Source of the DNA: Oreohelix idahoensis
Taxonomy: Eukaryota; Mollusca; Gastropoda; Stylommatophora; Oreohelicidae
DNA: 64,000 nucleotides
Assembly: GCA_024509875.1 (NCBI GenBank)
Contig: JAMPIV010012228.1
Coordinates: forward strand, 62,001 to 126,000
Direction: 5' to 3'
The position numbers and the translations under genes are program-made. A model generated the notes under the pieces. That model was not told the origin of the DNA and ran no database searches. It was given only the letters and a program-made list of their open reading frames with translations. This document shows positions 58,451 through 64,000 of this stretch, one piece after another (positions within the stretch are counted from its first letter, which is position 1; the number at the start of each line of letters is the position of its first letter).

Positions 58451-59640
58451 CTAACTGATGTATGTTGTCATGATTGTGTTTAAAATATTATTGCATTAGA
58501 ATAGGGATTAGTAAGCCTCCGTGTTCCATGAACACTGTTCAACATGCCTGAAGCATTTATATTTAAAAAAGAAAAGAAGAGAAAATCATCAAAAAAGGAA
58601 ATGTGGTTACTCCACATAATATTTTATTGAGGAAAACTATGTAAACGTACAGTGGCGTAATCTCCATAGGGACCTGAGGTGTGGTCACAGCAAGGTGAGA
58701 GTCATGTAAAATTAGGGGCGAGTGCACCTGTAATGCACGCGAGGCTGACCCCATATCACCGTAGGAAAATAATAAATATAAGAAGTGATCAATATAAAAA
58801 AGGCCAGGGTGTCCTTTTTGTTGCAGAGGTTTTATTTCCTGTTGCCAGCCGGTAACAGGAAAACAGGAAAACCTGCTGAGTGAGAATAAAGCCATCAAGT
58901 CTCCGACCATTCGTTTATGCTGTCAAAAGATAACGGGGAGGAGCGTTGGGCATTTGAGAGTTCGAGATCTTTTTTTTCTGCAACTTCATACTGTAGTATC
59001 ATTCTACAAGGAATCCCAGGTGAGGTGTTAAGCACCTGGGTATATCGGACATTTTCGTTTAATAAACACGGGGATTTCAAAGCATACTGAGGAAGTGTAT
59101 TGGGTGGGATGAAACTACAGCCCCTCATACACAGTGACTCTCCCTCTTAGATGAATAAAGTGTAAGCTGTGAACATTCCAACAGGAAAGATATATATTGA
59201 CTTTATAGTTAGTGGACAAAGAGTCCAGATATTTTAGTTGATCTTTTCTGTAAACTATCTTGTCCTCATTTTCAAAGACCTGTCCAAAAGATATGGCTGG
59301 ACAGGCAGATTAAATTGTACAAAAAAATATTCATTTAAAGAAAAACTTAACCACTGGTTTTTATTCACTTCCTCATAGAAAATTAAAGTGTTTTTGTGTT
59401 GTGTACCATCATTTCATTTCTCCCCTAGACACTAGGTACATCATACACCAGACACTAGAGCCAAAATAGTGACCGTGTGAGATCTAGGAAGGTAGCGTTA
59501 GGTTCCCTGCACATAATTCATCATCATCATTTATAGAGTCAGGGGCCTACATGTGCTTGACCTCACACGGTTAATACAGACACGGATTTCATTCTTTTAG
59601 GATACCATCATAACCTCCCCAGCAAATCAAACTTTGCTAC
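58451..59640. other. non-coding; 5' LTR of element 3 probably lies at its end
   Basis: No gene. Because a primer site occurs at 59647, the bases before 59641 (ending GCTACA) should be the 5' LTR of element 3, but its start cannot be placed without a second copy. Confidence 0.45.
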
Positions 59641-59646
59641 ATAAAT

Positions 59647-59672
59647 TGGTAGGCTTGTCCGGGGATTTGAAT
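59647..59672 (+). promoter_or_regulatory. tRNA-Pro-like primer binding site of element 3
   Basis: TGGTAGGCTTGTCCGGGGAT followed by TTGAAT is a closer match to the tRNA-Pro complement than the sites of elements 1 and 2. It lies 5 bases after a possible LTR end GCTACA (59636-59641) and 190 bases before the Gag ATG at 59857. Only one copy is present. Confidence 0.65.
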
Positions 59673-59835
59673 TTCTCCTAGTACTACACACATTGTGGTC
59701 TGGGTTAGCATTAATAATATTCTTTTTTTTCCCAGGGAATCCCCCATATATTATTACCCAAGATTTGGGAAGGGAAGAAAGTGTGAGAACCCAGAATTAA
59801 TTAAATATATTTATACTTAGTTAGAAACTTAGTTA

Positions 59836-61700
59836 GTGCATTTTGTATTTATCAGGATGGCAGATCTGGCCAAGTTTCGCTCTGCTGCTGTGCAGACTGC
59901 CAGGGAAATGAATATGGAGGGACAAATCTTGATTGATTATGTCACCTCAGAATGTGATAAATTTATTGCCAGGGAAGAACATAGGTTAGCTGAGGAAAGG
60001 AAAATACAGGTAGAAGAGGCTAGGGAGATTAAGAAATTAGAGTTAGATAGAGAGGCTGAGATTAAAAGTTTACATATTGAGGCTGAGAAGGAGGCTAAGG
60101 CCTTAGAGGCTGATAGAGAGGCTGAGATAAAGAGGCTCCATTTTGAGGAGAGAAAATTGGAGGCAGAAGAAAAACGACTGCAAAGGGAGGCAGAAGCAGA
60201 AGATAAAAGATTACAGAGTACAGAGAGAGCATGAGTTGCGACTAAGAGAGTTAGTGTTGCAAGGCCTTGCTCCGGACAATGGTCACAGCCCCTCTACCTT
60301 TGATGCTACTGCTAGTCAGGGGGCCTCCAACTCAGCCATGGGATTCCATTTAGACTATTTTGTAGGAAAGGATGATGACATTTAGTCATATTTGAGCAGA
60401 TATAAAGTATTAGCCACTACTTATGGTTAGAAAGAGAAAGATGGGTGGTAAAGTTGTCTCAGGGTCTTCGGGGAACAGCTTATGAAGTGTTTTCCAAAAT
60501 GAGCAGGGATGACCAAGATAACTATGACATGTTGAAGCAGGCTCTTCTGTTAAGATACGAAAAGAACGGAGTTTTATAGAAAGAAATTTAGGAATGCCAG
60601 GCTACTGTCGGGTGAGAACTATCACCAGTTCTCCGCCCGGTTAGAAACGTATATGGAGAAATGGGCTTCTTTGGGGAAAACCCAAGATCTCAAAGAGATG
60701 ATACTCATAGAACAGATGAGAGAGTCCATGGCTGCAGACATGAGAAAGTTTCTCATCGAACAGGGCGGAGAGGCTAGGTGAGATCATTAATGTGTCGCTG
60801 AGAGGTATCAGGCAGCCCAGGCAGAGGTAGCTGGCATCAAGAAAAAACCAGTAGATCAGTATAAGGCTCCCCAAAACCATAATAAATTGACAACAGAGGT
60901 AAGCAGAACTTTGATAGGCCTCGAAATGATTTTAAAAAATAAAACCTCACATTTCAATGACAGAAAGAATGATGAAAGAAAACCTTTTCATCAAGGTAGA
61001 TGGTATTGTAAACATTGTAGGAAGGAGGGACATTACCACAACACTAAGTTTTTGTAAAAGTAAACCTGCTGATTTGCTGCTATGAAAAAGGGGAACCAGG
61101 AAGTAAAGGACAAACCTGCTGGACAGCAGGAACCTTATCACCCCCAGCCATTTGCGAGGATGTTTGTATGCAATGATGTCACCATTAGGTGTCTCTATGA
61201 TACAGGTTTTAGATTTTGATGCCTGTCGTGAGCTCGCACATTGTGAACCCAGATCAGTATACCACAGAAACAGTGGAAATACAAGGGGCGACTAAGGACC
61301 TACCACTCATGAAACTTCCCATCGCAAGGATAACGGTGAAAACTCGCTATGTGGAAGGAATAATCAGAGCAGCAGTGATAGATGAACCAATCTACCCTCT
61401 GATATTGGGGTGTAGATACGTCTTCTTGGGGAATCCCAAGAAACCTGTGGTCTTGGCAGCAGTCCCAGACCCGATCCACAATCCAGAAAGGAAGAAGATG
61501 AACCTATAAATACTCATCCAGAGGAGATGAGAAAGGCACAGGCTGAAGATAGGTCACTGAAGCCGTGTTATAAGAAACTCCCAAACTGCCATACACCTCC
61601 CAGAAAAGGAGAATTTTACATAAAGAATAAATTGTTATATCGGAAGGCCGGCACTGGTTCAGCTGGTCATGGACAGCTGGTTCTTCCTAAAATGTATAGG
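59836..61700 (+). pseudogene. element 3: diverged Gag-protease-integrase gene, interrupted
   Basis: A coiled-coil Gag N-terminus (MADLAKFRSAAVQTAREMNM at 59857, then Glu/Lys-rich repeats) shifts frame near 60220. It continues through EHELRLRELVLQG and HLDYFVGKDDDI to a stop at 60382-60384. Capsid pieces (YHQFSARLETYMEKW) follow with more breaks. A zinc knuckle CKHCRKEGH is at about 61012, which elements 1 and 2 lack. The protease has LYDTGF (near 61200) and IIRAAVIDEPIYPLILG; its frame also breaks just after the active site. About 65 codons later comes the integrase N-terminal lead-in (KGEFYIKNKLLYRKAG, LVLPKMYR), again with no polymerase between. The gene stops abruptly at 61700 where another LTR begins. 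Confidence 0.87.
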
Positions 61701-62518
61701 TGTTACGGTATATGATATTAACGCCGTCTGCTAAAGGTTACCAGACGTGCAATTGTAAAGGTTAAGACATTTAATATATTGCGATAGATGTTTCAATTAC
61801 TGAACGCTTCATACACGATCGATTATGACGTGTATAGCGTTGTTTAGGACACAGTCGGTAACTAAGAAACCAGACCCCTTTTTACATTGACCGTCAAGCT
61901 GTTAAGACGCGTCTGACTTTCCTTCCAATGTTGAGCATGGTATTGCCATACAGATATATTTTATGCAAGTACGGACATGGGTCAGTCCATTGCTATTACG
62001 AAGATTTGAAATGATCAAAGGTCAGTACGAAAGTGAAAATTAAGGAAGGATGAATTACAGTCCATAGTATTGATTTTACCAGACTCATAGACTCACTGTC
62101 GGCCGTTGGAAAACCCCAACCGCGCGTGCATACAGCTATGACAATCTGCATACAGTAATTTGATTATTGGACAAGGACTGATAAGATATCTACATATCTA
62201 TGCCATATATTCTCAAGTTATAATATGTACCTTTGTGATCAACATGCATGAATCGTCTTGACGTGTAAACTGTATTAAATATTTGTGGACTCTATGAACC
62301 GACTTGTCACATCAATCGTATTCCCAGGTTCAATTATTGTTCAGAATCTTCCACCCCTGCATTCGCGTAATCTTACATAGAAGGCACGATACACGATCAC
62401 TCAAGAATATCAAGAAGATAGAACAATGGCCAGACATTTATAACTGTTTTATTAATATCACATGGAACATTGTTCAGAGCTAACCAAACCACGCCTTGCA
62501 ACAGATCCACTTGCAACA
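61701..62518 (+). mobile_element. 5' LTR of a further LTR element inserted in element 3
   Basis: Starts TGTTACGGTATATG exactly where the element 3 integrase is cut and ends TTGCAACA, one base before a primer-site-like TGG. At 818 bp it has TGT...ACA termini and no similarity to the other LTRs. The rest of the element must extend past the window, where the flank GTATAGG should recur. Confidence 0.65.
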
Positions 62519-62519
62519 G

Positions 62520-62543
62520 TGGTGCCCGGTGTCTGGGGACGAG
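62520..62543 (+). promoter_or_regulatory. primer binding site of the nested LTR element
   Basis: TGGTGCCCGGTGTCTGGGGA follows the LTR end after one base, as expected for a PBS. The tRNA was not identified. Confidence 0.55.
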
Positions 62544-64000
62544 AAAAACAACCAAAAACAAAAAAATTTTTTGAATGACTTTCGAAGGAAATATTTACGA
62601 TCAGACTTTTTTCGATCACATGATCCAGCTGAAGATGACGTGGAACTCAGTCTAATGCCTAACAACGCGACGTCACTGAAATTCGTGTAGGTGAAACTAT
62701 CGGAGAAACTGAAGTCGTTCTTTTAAGCCTAACCAAGGGAAAAATAAGTCATTTGAAGCAGACACAAGAAATGGACTACAGGAGCAGGCAGTCAGGGGCA
62801 TTAGCCTAGCTGTTGACGACCTATAGCACTGATCGAAGCAACGGGAAAGATAAGTCTAGCTGTTTAAATTGTCGTCATTGCAAAACCGTAATACTGAGTC
62901 CATTTTGCTTTGATCAGGCATGTCTATGTATTTTCATGTATATATGTTAAATTTGTTTTCCATCGTATGTATTTGTTGTTACTAATCGTGGGAGGTAGGG
63001 AGGATGAACTGAAATTAAATTCTGCGGCTCTCACGATGCCTGAATTAATTTCGGTCGTTTCTTAGGGCAGTTAAACGATTGCACCTTTGGAAACCCCATT
63101 GAGGTTTGACATTGGACTTGTTGTCCAAATCTGCTATCGCTTGACGATTTTGCGTTAGCTGTACTGTCCCGTAGATAATTGGTGTATTTTATTCGTATTC
63201 AGTTAATAATTTTATTCAGTTCTGTACCATGTTCGTTACTATTTCGTCCATTCTCCTCTGACTATCATTTATTTTATGATTATTAAATTTTCGTCCGTTA
63301 TGAGTCCTGTGACGTCATCATTTTTTTCGCAGTCATTTTTTTTGTGTGTGTGTGTACCTTGAATATTCAGTTGACCTCCGGTCAGACCTTGCCCTTCATT
63401 TGGTCTGTGACATTTCCGCTTATTTTATTTAGTTCATAAATTCATTTTTTAATTGTGAAAATGTCTTGTTTGCGTCTTGACATTGTTTGTACCCTTTAGT
63501 TGCATCATTGTTTGTCTGTCCTCATAATATATATTAATATTACATTAATAATATGATAATTATATGCAATAATACACTTGTAATTTAATTTAATTAATTT
63601 TTTCTGAAATTTAAGGTTAATATGGGACATTGCATAATTATGCAGTGATAGTCCAAGAAAGTAGCACTACAATTTATCATAGATGCCTAGGGCATAATAA
63701 TATAATATATATATTGACAAAATAAATAATCTTATAGCTACCTTTGAGGTAATCGACCCATTGTATATTATTTAATATACTTTTCTGGTACTAAGAGAGT
63801 GACTTAGTACATTGAACAATATAATTACTAGGAATTATACCCAACATTATTGGATATTGAGATTAATTGTGTGATATAATTACATTATATTTAACAGATA
63901 TCATAACTATTTATGATATAGTATTATTTAGATACAATATTGTTACAAAATATTGTCTATTAGTTGAACTTAGACATTAAGTTCAGTACTATTGTGATTA
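62544..64000 (+). other. internal DNA of the nested element, then AT-rich DNA
   Basis: A charged trace SLTKGKISHLKQTQEMDYRS (near 62740) could be the start of a Gag coiled coil, but stops are frequent. From about 63480 the sequence becomes very AT-rich with TATAT and AATAAT runs. No gene supported. Confidence 0.35.

Noticed and set aside
1..64000. CRISPR arrays, operons, bacterial promoters or phage genes
   Set aside because: Nothing of the kind is present. Repeat types and retroelement families are metazoan.

Overview
This window is repeat-rich nuclear DNA from an animal, probably a marine invertebrate. The evidence is several metazoan-type LTR retrotransposons, LINE and tRNA-derived SINE fossils, a Tc1-like transposase relic, minisatellites and long homopolymers. 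There are no operons and no bacterial signals. I recognise no host gene. The phylum cannot be fixed from the sequence alone.

Layout. 1-1250: the 3' end of a Ty3/gypsy element (reverse transcriptase tail and RNase H with two in-frame stops), running directly into a polypurine tract and an LTR. 1754-10940: a complete LTR element (element 1) with 2.6 kb LTRs, tandem tRNA-Pro-like primer sites, and a gag-protease-integrase gene that lacks reverse transcriptase and RNase H. 10941-42192: old, mostly non-coding DNA with LINE relics (11380-12320 plus; 16900-17425 minus; 31860-32200 plus), a Tc1-like relic (12540-12740 minus), SINEs, simple repeats and decayed gypsy gag/protease fragments (22.8-24.4 kb). 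42193-52126: element 2, a second copy of the same RT-less family. Its first half (about 42.8-47.26 kb) is riddled with small insertions, while its second half is almost identical to element 1. 52516-52755: LINE 3' end, minus. 53210-53605: 23-bp minisatellite. 54026-56436: a diverged solo LTR of the same family. 58163-58450: an inverted SINE dimer inside a 14-bp target duplication. 59640-61700: element 3, a diverged gag-protease-integrase relative with its own tRNA-Pro-like primer site. It is cut by a different LTR element whose 5' LTR (61701-62518) and primer site follow, with AT-rich DNA to the end.

The best candidate for something new is the element 1/element 2 family. It has a complete LTR architecture, PBS, PPT, Gag, a DTG protease and a DD35E integrase, but no polymerase. 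In elements 1-3 the protease is followed directly by the integrase. The unrelated fragment at 1-620 has RNase H directly followed by PPT and LTR. Both fit a copia-like domain order (PR-IN-RT-RH) in gypsy-type elements, as described for Gmr1-like elements. Elements 1 and 2 would then be an amplified derivative that lost RT-RH and depends on polymerase supplied in trans.
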